This document shows positions 1 through 5,418 of a DNA stretch of 7,179 bases, one piece after another. The stretch's first letter is position 1. The number at the start of each line of letters is the position of its first letter. Position numbers and translations under genes: made by a program. The notes under the pieces were generated by a model. It was not told where the DNA came from. It made no database searches and saw only the letters and a list, made by a program, of their open reading frames with translations. The DNA is taken from contig JAAEEW010000213.1 in NCBI GenBank assembly GCA_013415595.1, positions 1 to 7,179 of the forward strand. The letters are read 5' to 3'. Source of the DNA: Methanosarcinales archaeon. Its GTDB lineage: Archaea > Halobacteriota > Methanosarcinia > Methanotrichales > Methanotrichaceae.

Positions 1-200
1 GAATGGTCTTTACCTCGTCTTTCTCGTCCATTCATGCCACCCTACCCATTTCTCAGTCCCAAAATTGCATTAGTATCGTAATTACTTCGTTATGTTTTGT
101 ATTGTATTTATAGATTATGGGACTTATTGACGCTGGTTTTATGCAAATCTAATTTTGGGTTCTATTGCATTAAATTTGAGAACACTGGCTGATGCATGAT

Positions 201-240
201 TACGGAAAGTCCCGTATGAACGAAATCCGAAAGAGGGACT
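201..240. other. Overlapping, mutually exclusive small hairpins
   Basis: TACGG (201-205) pairs with CCGTA (212-216) around a 6-nt loop. AGTCCC (208-213) pairs with GGGACT (235-240) around a 21-nt loop. The two stems share bases 212-213, so only one can form at a time. A TATA-like element at 105-113 lies upstream on the plus strand, so the region could be transcribed. It could be a small RNA, a leader element, the scar of a decayed mobile element, or chance. There is no gene in it and I cannot assign a known RNA family. Confidence 0.25.
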
Positions 241-322
241 GTATCACTAATTACAGCAAGAGCGAATGTAGTTTCCGAATCGCAGTTACCGTTATGCAGT
301 TGCTGATATAAAATTCACAATC

Positions 323-340
323 AATATATATTATAAATTA
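323..340 (+). promoter_or_regulatory. TATA-box promoter of the VWA gene
   Basis: An 18-base run of only A and T contains a good archaeal TATA element (TTATAAAT at 331-338, with an alternative TATATA just upstream). A start site about 25 nt downstream of the box centre would fall near 355-360. That leaves a very short leader holding the GAGGGAG ribosome-binding site at 362-368, 5 nt before the ATG at 374. A second weaker TATA-like string, GATATAAAA, lies at 305-313. Exact start-site use is inferred. Confidence 0.6.
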
Positions 341-373
341 CGCCATGTTGAGCAGCAGGATGAGGGAGATGAC

Positions 374-2176
374 ATGAAGAACTGCAGTCTATTGATCATT
401 ATCATCATAGCCGCTATGACATCGGCGACCATGGCAGCGGAGCTCCCCCCGTTCAAATCGGGCTTTTCTATGAAAGCGGAGATGGAGGTCGACTCCGAAG
501 AGCTGTTCGACAAAGCTGATGCAATATATGACGTTGTTGAACATGATGATGAACATATGGTATGGAGATTCTCCGAGACCACTGACGACTGGGCCTTTGT
601 CGACTATAATGGACTGCTGGTCGTGGCCAGCACAGAAGAATTCGATCTGGCCAGGAAAGGCGTACTCATGAAGGAGTTCTGGGAGATCGTATCGACCATA
701 AGAGTATCGGGGGGAAACGTTTCAAAGTTGTGGCAGTCTTACTATTACACAGAAGAGACAAAAGTGTATCGTGCAATCCGTCATGAACTCGATTCGGATT
801 TCAGCTATTTATTGATGATGCCGAATTGCACTGTGTACGATGCGCAATTGAGCGTATCCGGAGAGGATCGGTCCTGGCAATATTATGGTGGGAATTTAGA
901 GCCCCCTGGACAGCATTACTTCATAGACGACGAGGAGGTCTGTGGCTGTGACTTGATCTACGGTTACCCTAACCATCCGCGCGGCGTTTCATGTGGATCG
1001 TATTATGATCACTTTGAAGCCGAGAGCTGGGTAGAAGTCGTTCCCGTGGACATCAAAACCGCAATTCAAATGCCTGGACTGCATACTATCACCTCATCAG
1101 GCATCGACAATGAACACGAACTGAGCATATACGTGGTATCGTCGCCAACTGAGAAACCGATAGTGCTGTATAATCAATATAAAACTATTTGGGAGGAGGA
1201 CCAGAGGGAATCTCTGCCCGTGAGCGTGCTCTATGAGAAGGTCAATCTAACAACGCCATGGAAGATCGATCAATCAAGCACCGGCGAGATAATCGGCATT
1301 GATGCATCCCAGTTCCCTATCGTGAGGATCAATGTCTTTATCGATGATCCATACGCCATTGGCGGAAATTTGAGCATCAGGGATTTCTCAATCAAGGAAG
1401 ACGGCCAGGACATTCAAATCGATAAATTCTATTTCACGGGCACCGCAATAGGACAGAAGTTGGACCTGGTCATAGCATTTGACACCAGCGAGAGCATGGC
1501 TGATGAAAGAGAGGCCATGGAGCAAAAGGTACAGCAGATGGTCGAGCAGATTGAACAGGCTGGACTGGATGCCAGGTATTCCATCGTCGAATTCAGCGAA
1601 GTTGCGAAGGAGGGAAGCGTCTGGACCAGGGCCCACCAGGTTTTAAAAAATAGTATTAATAATATTTCCCTCAGCGGCGGATTTCCAGGAGCGCCCGAGA
1701 ACGCAATCGAGGCCATCGAGCGGGCAATAGCCCTTGATTTCAGGCCAGATGCCTGGAAGGCCGCCATCGTAATCACAGATGAGCCATCGCACCAGAAAGG
1801 GGACGGATCCAATGCCTGCAATTACACAAAAGAGGAGGTGGTAAGCGACCTCAAGGATCGGGGAGTGACCCTGATAGCAGTATCCCCCGATTTCAGCGAT
1901 CCAAACGTCAATCCCAATGTCTCGCGTGAAAAGTTGCAGGCTTACGCCGATATGAAGGATATGGCCCTGGACGCCAATGGCCTGTGGATAGATATCAATT
2001 CCGCGGATTTCTCTGCCATTCTGGACGATATAACATCGGTCATCACTGGAACTTACGTCATAGAGTACAAGTCGCCAGACCCAACGCCAGGTACGAATAG
2101 AACAGTCTTTGTAACCGTGGACAATCCAAATTGCCAGGGGAAAAGCGATTCCGTGAGTTACGTAAGCCCGGCATGA
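374..2176 (+). CDS. Secreted von Willebrand factor type A (VWA) domain protein
   Basis: This 600-residue protein is predicted to be exported. Residues 1-22 form a signal peptide (positive N-terminus, poly-Ile core, Ala-rich cleavage site just before Glu23). Residues about 23-360 are a region I do not recognise, acidic and with four cysteines (152, 190, 192, 207). Residues about 363-560 are a VWA domain: the metal-ion-dependent adhesion motif DTSES starts at Asp370, Gly-Gly-x5-Glu-Asn lies at 435-443, and the third motif is ITDE with Asp469. VWA domains usually bind partner proteins through a divalent metal. Eight N-x-S/T sequons (N115, 151, 291, 332, 430, 483, 515, 575) fit a glycosylated surface protein. 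No C-terminal membrane anchor or sorting signal is visible, so it may be released or held non-covalently. The start is supported by GAGGGAG at 362-368. Its GC is lower than that of its neighbours, suggesting accessory or acquired origin. Partner and role are unknown. Confidence 0.85.
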   Translation: MKNCSLLIIIIIAAMTSATMAAELPPFKSGFSMKAEMEVDSEELFDKADAIYDVVEHDDEHMVWRFSETTDDWAFVDYNGLLVVASTEEFDLARKGVLMKEFWEIVSTIRVSGGNVSKLWQSYYYTEETKVYRAIRHELDSDFSYLLMMPNCTVYDAQLSVSGEDRSWQYYGGNLEPPGQHYFIDDEEVCGCDLIYGYPNHPRGVSCGSYYDHFEAESWVEVVPVDIKTAIQMPGLHTITSSGIDNEHELSIYVVSSPTEKPIVLYNQYKTIWEEDQRESLPVSVLYEKVNLTTPWKIDQSSTGEIIGIDASQFPIVRINVFIDDPYAIGGNLSIRDFSIKEDGQDIQIDKFYFTGTAIGQKLDLVIAFDTSESMADEREAMEQKVQQMVEQIEQAGLDARYSIVEFSEVAKEGSVWTRAHQVLKNSINNISLSGGFPGAPENAIEAIERAIALDFRPDAWKAAIVITDEPSHQKGDGSNACNYTKEEVVSDLKDRGVTLIAVSPDFSDPNVNPNVSREKLQAYADMKDMALDANGLWIDINSADFSAILDDITSVITGTYVIEYKSPDPTPGTNRTVFVTVDNPNCQGKSDSVSYVSPA

Positions 2177-2210
2177 GAGCTGGGGCACGAGCCCCAGCTT
2201 ACTTCATTTT
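2177..2210 (+). terminator. Perfect hairpin plus T-rich tail after the VWA gene
   Basis: AGCTGGGGC (2178-2186) and GCCCCAGCT (2191-2199) form a perfect 9-bp stem with a 4-nt loop ACGA. A G-U pair extends it at 2177/2200. The stem starts one base after the stop codon and is followed by TTACTTCATTTT. Shape and placement fit intrinsic termination. Archaeal terminators are mainly defined by U-tracts, so the stem may instead protect the 3' end of the mRNA. Confidence 0.65.
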
Positions 2211-2299
2211 CCATTCTCTTCCGCCCACCGCCACCCGCCCCCGGGGCCAGGGTGGAAAATTTAGATGCTCGAGCTTGCAGTCATGGGCCCCGGGGCTGG

Positions 2300-2357
2300 A
2301 ATGGGGCCCCCATTGGCCGGGCAATTTCCTTCCCGGGTTACGTTTATCATCCCGGCC
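2300..2357. repeat. Palindromes around the lipoprotein promoter
   Basis: AATGGGG (2300-2306) and CCCCATT (2308-2314) form a perfect odd palindrome centred on C2307. Directly beside it, GGCCGGG (2315-2321) is the exact reverse complement of CCCGGCC (2351-2357), and these two arms enclose the TATA element at 2343-2350. Further GC palindromes (CCCCGGGG at 2239-2246 and within 2285-2296) lie upstream. The symmetric layout could be an operator, but in GC-rich spacer DNA some of this is expected by chance. Confidence 0.35.
2343..2350 (+). promoter_or_regulatory. TATA box of the lipoprotein gene (leaderless start)
   Basis: TTTATCAT stands out as AT-rich within GC-rich DNA. Its centre is about 26 bases before the A of the ATG at 2372, which is the usual distance from an archaeal TATA box to the transcription start. 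There is no Shine-Dalgarno sequence before this ATG (the preceding bases are CATTGCCATTT). Together these point to a leaderless mRNA starting at or next to the start codon, and they support choosing this ATG. Confidence 0.55.
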
Positions 2358-2371
2358 GACCATTGCCATTT

Positions 2372-2731
2372 ATGCGATCAGAAGCCTTCGCCATTTCCGC
2401 CCTGATCCTGGCCGCCGCCATCCTCTGCGGCTGCCTGGGAGGCGAGCAGGAACAAACCACGGCGCCAGACCTTATTGTAAAGATATCGTCCCCCCGGGCC
2501 GGGTCCATCATCACCAACGACAAGACCCTGGCCATGGACGCCACCGCCAATGGCGGCAAGGGCCCCTACAAGTACGTCTGGAGCTCCAGCCTCAACGGCA
2601 GGCTGGGAGAGGGGAAGTCGCTATCCCTTGCCGGATCCAAACTCAAGAAGGGCGAGCACACCATCATCGTCCAGACCACCGACTCCCAGGGCCGCCAGGT
2701 TCAGGGAAGCGTGATCATCCGGGCCATGTGA
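2372..2731 (+). CDS. Small lipoprotein with one Ig-like/PKD-like domain
   Basis: The 119-residue product starts with MRSEAF, has a hydrophobic stretch at residues 5-18 and a lipobox L-C-G-C ending at Cys21, the probable lipid-modified cysteine. After a short Gly/Glu/Gln/Thr linker, residues about 32-119 look like a single beta-sandwich of the Ig/PKD class: a DLIVKISSP opening, a PYKYVWSSS strand, a GEHTIIVQTTDSQGR strand pair and a final VIIRAM strand. Such proteins sit on the outer face of the membrane; the role of this one is unknown. An in-frame GTG at 2252 would add about 40 residues that bury the signal peptide, so the ATG at 2372 is preferred, backed by a TATA box at leaderless distance. 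It converges with the phosphorylase gene, 28 bp away. No catalytic motif is visible. Confidence 0.8.
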   Translation: MRSEAFAISALILAAAILCGCLGGEQEQTTAPDLIVKISSPRAGSIITNDKTLAMDATANGGKGPYKYVWSSSLNGRLGEGKSLSLAGSKLKKGEHTIIVQTTDSQGRQVQGSVIIRAM

Positions 2732-2740
2732 CGGTGATAC

Positions 2741-2761
2741 GGAGCCTGGATTGAAGGCTTC
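2741..2761. terminator. Small hairpin between convergent genes
   Basis: GGAGCCT (2741-2747) and AGGCTTC (2755-2761) can form a 7-bp stem, including one G-U pair, with loop GGATTGA. It fills most of the gap between the lipoprotein stop and the stop of the minus-strand phosphorylase. It could help end transcription from either side, but neither strand shows a clear U-tract, so the call is tentative. Confidence 0.3.
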
Positions 2762-3512
2762 ATAGCCCGGCGCCTTCCAGAGCCTTCCGGCAGTCGCAGT
2801 GCCGCTCCTTCGGCAGCAGCTCCACCGCCCGGGCCAGGACATCCCGGGCCATCTCCAGCGAGCGCTGCATGTTGATCACCACCTCTGCCAGGCTGAGGGC
2901 GCCCTGGCCCAGGCCGCAGGCCGGATTGGTGACGATGCACAGAGAAGCGTAGCACAGCTCCAGCTCCCGGGCCAGCACCACCTCCGGATAGCCGGTCATG
3001 CCCACCACCTCCCCGAACTGGCTCATCATCCTGATCTGGGCCGGAGACTCCAGGTGGGGGCCCTCGGTGCACACGTAGACCCCTTCGAAGGGCTCCATTC
3101 CCGCGGACCGGAGAGCCCCGGCCAGGGCCAGGCGCACCTGCGGGCAGTAGGGCTGGCTCAGGTCCACGTGCACCGCCCGGTCCTCGTAGAAGGTGTTCTT
3201 CCTGGAGCGGGTGAACTCCACAAAGTCCAGGGGGATGAAGAAGCTTCCCGGGGGGTGGTGGGCCATGGAGCCCACGGTGTTGACGGAGATGACCCGGTCC
3301 GCCCCGGCCTGGGAGACGGCCCACAGGATGGCCCGGTACTCCACCCGGTGGGGCGGCAGGTGGTTCTGGCCGTGCCGGGAGACGAAGAGCACCTCCCTGG
3401 AGCCCAGACGGGCCCGCCTGACCATCACTTGCCCAAATGGCGTCTCCAACTCGAAGTCCTCACCGGGAAGGTCGAAGCTCACCCCGCCGATGACAGCAAT
3501 CTGGCCGCTCAT
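2760..3512 (-). CDS. S-methyl-5'-thioinosine (methylthioadenosine-type) phosphorylase, MTAP/PNP family
   Basis: This 250-residue enzyme is predicted to cleave the N-glycosidic bond of 5'-methylthiopurine nucleosides with phosphate, giving the purine base and 5-methylthioribose-1-phosphate (methionine and purine salvage). Family signatures are an N-terminal IAVIGG, SRHGQNH at 45-51, NTVGSM at 78-83, TEGPHLES at 149-156 and GMTGYPEVVLARE at 171-183. Where human MTAP has T-D-Y-D-C, with two Asp recognising adenine, this protein has T-N-P-A-C at 195-199. Asn196 and Ala198 argue for a 6-oxopurine (hypoxanthine/methylthioinosine) substrate, as in methanogen MTIP enzymes. The usual phosphate-loop GGTG reads GGVS at 9-12. 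The length matches MTIP rather than the roughly 280-residue MTAP. No Shine-Dalgarno precedes the ATG; a TATA box lies at leaderless distance. Family assignment is firm, substrate is inferred. Confidence 0.9.
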   Translation of the reverse strand: MSGQIAVIGGVSFDLPGEDFELETPFGQVMVRRARLGSREVLFVSRHGQNHLPPHRVEYRAILWAVSQAGADRVISVNTVGSMAHHPPGSFFIPLDFVEFTRSRKNTFYEDRAVHVDLSQPYCPQVRLALAGALRSAGMEPFEGVYVCTEGPHLESPAQIRMMSQFGEVVGMTGYPEVVLARELELCYASLCIVTNPACGLGQGALSLAEVVINMQRSLEMARDVLARAVELLPKERHCDCRKALEGAGL

Positions 3513-3535
3513 GAGCTGCAGGAGGGAGGGCAGAG

Positions 3536-3541
3536 CTTAAA
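3536..3541 (-). promoter_or_regulatory. TATA-like element of the phosphorylase gene (leaderless)
   Basis: On the minus strand TTTAAG (3541 down to 3536) is centred about 26-27 bases upstream of the ATG at 3512. The bases between are pyrimidine-rich and contain no GGAGG-type site. This spacing fits a leaderless transcript, as for the lipoprotein gene. The box is a weak match to consensus, so confidence is moderate. Confidence 0.45.
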
Positions 3542-3695
3542 GGAGTTTTGCGGGACGGGACGAGAGACATCCCCCCGTGTGCACGGCCTTCGAGCCGCCG
3601 GACCCGTCTTCCAGGCCGCCCGCCGGCCCGTCCCACCCCCGCCCGTCTCCCCCTCGGATCCGGCGAAAGAGGGATATTCGGGAAATCAAGAAACC

Positions 3696-3703
3696 TTTTA
3701 TAG
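3696..3703 (+). promoter_or_regulatory. TATA-box promoter of the prf1 operon
   Basis: TTTTATAG follows the A-rich string GAAATCAAGAAACC, which could serve as a TFB-recognition element. A start site about 25 nt downstream would be near 3725, giving a leader of roughly 23 nt that contains GAGGAG at 3735-3740, 8 nt before the ATG. It is the best promoter match in the GC-rich half of the window and the only clear one at the head of the five-gene operon. Confidence 0.65.
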
Positions 3704-3748
3704 ATGGGCCGCAACCGGAGTGAGGAGCCCTTTTGAGGAGACCGTCAG

Positions 3749-4990
3749 ATGGAGTTCTCGGCGCAAGAAAAGTACGAATTTAAGAGGCTGCTGGAGGAGC
3801 TTCGCGGCAAGACCGGCAGGGGAACGGAGCTGATCTCGCTTTACATACCCCACGACAAGCAGATCTCGGACGTCTCAGCCCAGCTCAGGGAAGAGCACGG
3901 CCAGGCAGCGAACATCAAGTCCAAGCTCACCAGGACCAATGTGCAAAGCGCTCTAGAATCCGCCATGTCCAAGCTCCGCCTGATCCCCAGGGCGCCAGAG
4001 AACGGTGCGGTCATCTTCATCGGAGCCATCGACATCGGCAGCAACAAGACGGATATGTACAGCAAGGTGCTCGAGCCCCCCGAGCCCATAGTCACTTACC
4101 GTTACCACTGCGACTCGGCCTTTCTGCTCCAGCCCCTGGAGGACATGCTGGCCGAGAAGAAGACCTTCGGCCTGATAGTGCTGGACAGAAGGGAGGCCAC
4201 CATCGGCATTCTCAAGGGCAAGAGGATCGACGCCCTGAAGCATCTGACCTCCACCGTCCCCGGCAAGCAGAGGAAGGGTGGACAGAGCAGCCACCGGTTC
4301 CAGCAACTGAGGCTCATTGCCATTCACGACTTTTACAAGCGCATCGGAGAGAGCGCCAACGACGCCTTCCTGCAGATCGACCAGAAGGACCTGGAGGGAA
4401 TCCTGATCGGCGGCCCCTCCCCAACCAAGGATGAGTTCGTGGGCGGCGAGTTCCTGCACCACGAGCTGCAAAAGAAGATCCTGGACGCCCTGGACGTCTC
4501 CTACACCGATGAATCCGGCCTCAGCGAGCTGGTGGAGGCCGCCCAGGAGAGGCTGCTGGACCTGGAGCTGACCCAGGAGAAGCTGGCCATGAGGCGGTTC
4601 ATGAAGGAGCTGGTGAACGACAAGGGTCTGGCCTCCTACGGCGAGGCCGAGGTGCGCCACAACCTGGCCCTGGGGGCGGTGGACACCCTGCTCCTCTCCG
4701 AGGACATGCGAAAGACCCGGGCCACAATAAAGTGCACCAACCAGAACTGCGATTACGAGAAGCAGACGACCAGGACGCCGTCCAGCCCGGCCCCGGAAGG
4801 CTGTCCCAAGTGCGGAAGCCAGCTGGCCATCGTGGAAGAAGTGGACCTGATCACCAACCTGTCCCGGCTGGCCGAGCAAAGCGGCACCACGGTCAAGATA
4901 ATCTCCACCGACTTCGAGGAGGGTGCCCAGCTCATGAGCGCCTTTGGCGGGGTGGCAGCCATCCTCCGCTACCGGACCTCCCACCGATAG
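3749..4990 (+). CDS. prf1: Peptide chain release factor aRF1
   Basis: This 413-residue protein recognises all three stop codons in the ribosomal A site and triggers release of the finished peptide, working with aEF1A as partner GTPase and ABCE1 for recycling. Domain 1 carries the stop-codon recognition motifs NIKS (55-58) and Y-x-C-x3-F (Tyr119, Cys121, Phe125). Domain 2 carries the catalytic GGQ loop (177-179) in its usual setting of basic residues. Domain 3 contains four cysteines (329, 334, 352, 355) placed as a zinc-binding minidomain. The length is normal for archaeal aRF1. GGQ separates it from Pelota, which lacks that motif. The start is supported by GAGGAG at 3735-3740 and by the conserved N-terminal helix. 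It heads an apparent operon; the next gene starts 14 bp downstream. It ends in TAG. Confidence 0.97.
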   Translation: MEFSAQEKYEFKRLLEELRGKTGRGTELISLYIPHDKQISDVSAQLREEHGQAANIKSKLTRTNVQSALESAMSKLRLIPRAPENGAVIFIGAIDIGSNKTDMYSKVLEPPEPIVTYRYHCDSAFLLQPLEDMLAEKKTFGLIVLDRREATIGILKGKRIDALKHLTSTVPGKQRKGGQSSHRFQQLRLIAIHDFYKRIGESANDAFLQIDQKDLEGILIGGPSPTKDEFVGGEFLHHELQKKILDALDVSYTDESGLSELVEAAQERLLDLELTQEKLAMRRFMKELVNDKGLASYGEAEVRHNLALGAVDTLLLSEDMRKTRATIKCTNQNCDYEKQTTRTPSSPAPEGCPKCGSQLAIVEEVDLITNLSRLAEQSGTTVKIISTDFEEGAQLMSAFGGVAAILRYRTSHR

Positions 4991-5004
4991 AGCTGGTGTT
5001 GTAA

Positions 5005-5418
5005 ATGATCGAAGTACAGGTAACTGCTGCGGTCAAGCCCACCGAACGGGTGGAGAGGGTGGCCCAGGCGGTGGAGCAGATATTCCCGGAGCTGACCATG
5101 GACATCCGCAACGACCGGGTCCAGGGATACGGCGGCCTGGAGGCCCTGAAGAACCTCCACCGGCTGCTGCGCCAGGAGAGAATCCTGGACACCGCCAGGT
5201 CGGTGATGCACAGAGGCCAGGTGGGCGAGTCCGTCCACTTCCGGCTCAGCAAGCTGGGGGCCTTCATGGGCCGGGCGGGCTTTCCGCCGGACGAGGAGCC
5301 CCTGGGGTCCATCCACGTCCAGGTCTCCGGCCACCCCCAGCTGATCGACTGGCTGGCCCCGAAAACGGAGAACGGCAAACCCATAATGGAGATCGATATT
5401 ACGGAGGATTATGTTTAG
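5005..5418 (+). CDS. UPF0201 family predicted RNA-binding protein
   Basis: The 137-residue product matches the archaeal UPF0201 (COG1325) family. It has an N-terminal strand IEVQVTAAVKPTE, a helix ERVAQAVEQIFPE, the segment GYGGLEALKNLHRLLRQERILDTAR (about 41-65), then GESVHFRLSKLGAFMGRAGF and a C-terminal strand GSIHVQV followed by IDWLAPKT. The family is annotated as a predicted RNA-binding or exosome-associated protein on structural grounds; its biochemical function is not established. It is archaea-specific and near its usual size. The start has only a weak GGTG at 4995-4998, so it may depend on coupling to prf1, whose stop is 14 bp upstream. Its stop (TAG, 5416-5418) lies inside the next gene, giving an 8-nt overlap and probable translational coupling. 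Confidence 0.85.
   Translation: MIEVQVTAAVKPTERVERVAQAVEQIFPELTMDIRNDRVQGYGGLEALKNLHRLLRQERILDTARSVMHRGQVGESVHFRLSKLGAFMGRAGFPPDEEPLGSIHVQVSGHPQLIDWLAPKTENGKPIMEIDITEDYV
5403..5407 (+). promoter_or_regulatory. Ribosome-binding site inside the end of UPF0201
   Basis: GGAGG sits 3 nt before the ATG at 5411, within the last codons of the UPF0201 gene. It is the strongest Shine-Dalgarno match in the operon and fixes the downstream start despite the 8-nt overlap. The spacing is shorter than the usual 5-8 nt if counted from the last G. Confidence 0.6.

Larger units (their letters stand above)
1..373. other. AT-rich intergenic region, no convincing gene
   Basis: This stretch is clearly AT-rich (about 30% GC in 301-360) and all six frames are broken by stops, apart from short open runs touching the left edge (forward frame 1 open to the TAA at 79-81, forward frame 3 open to the TAG at 111-113). 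None of these tails reads like a family I recognise. It holds a TATA-like element at 105-115, overlapping small inverted repeats at 201-240, and the A/T-only promoter block before the VWA gene. A 9-bp direct repeat, ATTGCATTA, occurs at 64-72 and 164-172, exactly 100 bp apart. The region probably separates the VWA gene from an unseen upstream gene. Confidence 0.6.

Noticed and set aside
64..172. Direct repeat ATTGCATTA at 64-72 and 164-172, considered as an attachment site or insertion target duplication
   Set aside because: Only 9 bp, with no integrase, transposase or terminal inverted repeats between the copies.
345..377. Ten-codon upstream frame ending in ATGA overlap with the VWA start
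   Set aside because: The likely start site (about 355-360) falls inside or after this frame, so its ATG is probably not transcribed. It would matter only if the TATA-like string at 305-313 were used.
2252..2371. GTG-started N-terminal extension of the lipoprotein
   Set aside because: It would put about 40 residues before the signal peptide and lipobox and would begin upstream of the TATA box at 2343.
2131..2754. Plus-strand frame overlapping the VWA end and the lipoprotein
   Set aside because: It starts inside the VWA gene, passes through the terminator hairpin and is out of frame with the lipoprotein. Its Arg/Pro/Gly/His-rich translation is a composition artefact.
3552..3634. Inverted repeat GGGACGGG (3552-3559) and CCCGTCCC (3627-3634) in the divergent promoter region
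   Set aside because: Eight bases of only G, C and A/T-poor sequence separated by 67 nt are expected by chance in this very GC-rich spacer, and no further pairing extends it.
2799..3833. Long plus-strand open frame of 344 codons opposite the phosphorylase gene
   Set aside because: It lies antisense to a clear MTAP-family gene and runs through the divergent promoter into prf1. Its translation is rich in Gly, His, Pro and Arg, typical of a shadow in high-GC DNA.
3953..4984. Minus-strand open frame of 343 codons opposite prf1
   Set aside because: It covers unmistakable aRF1 coding sequence with GGQ and NIKS motifs. The antisense frame shows low-complexity Leu/Gly/Val/Gln composition and no recognisable motif.
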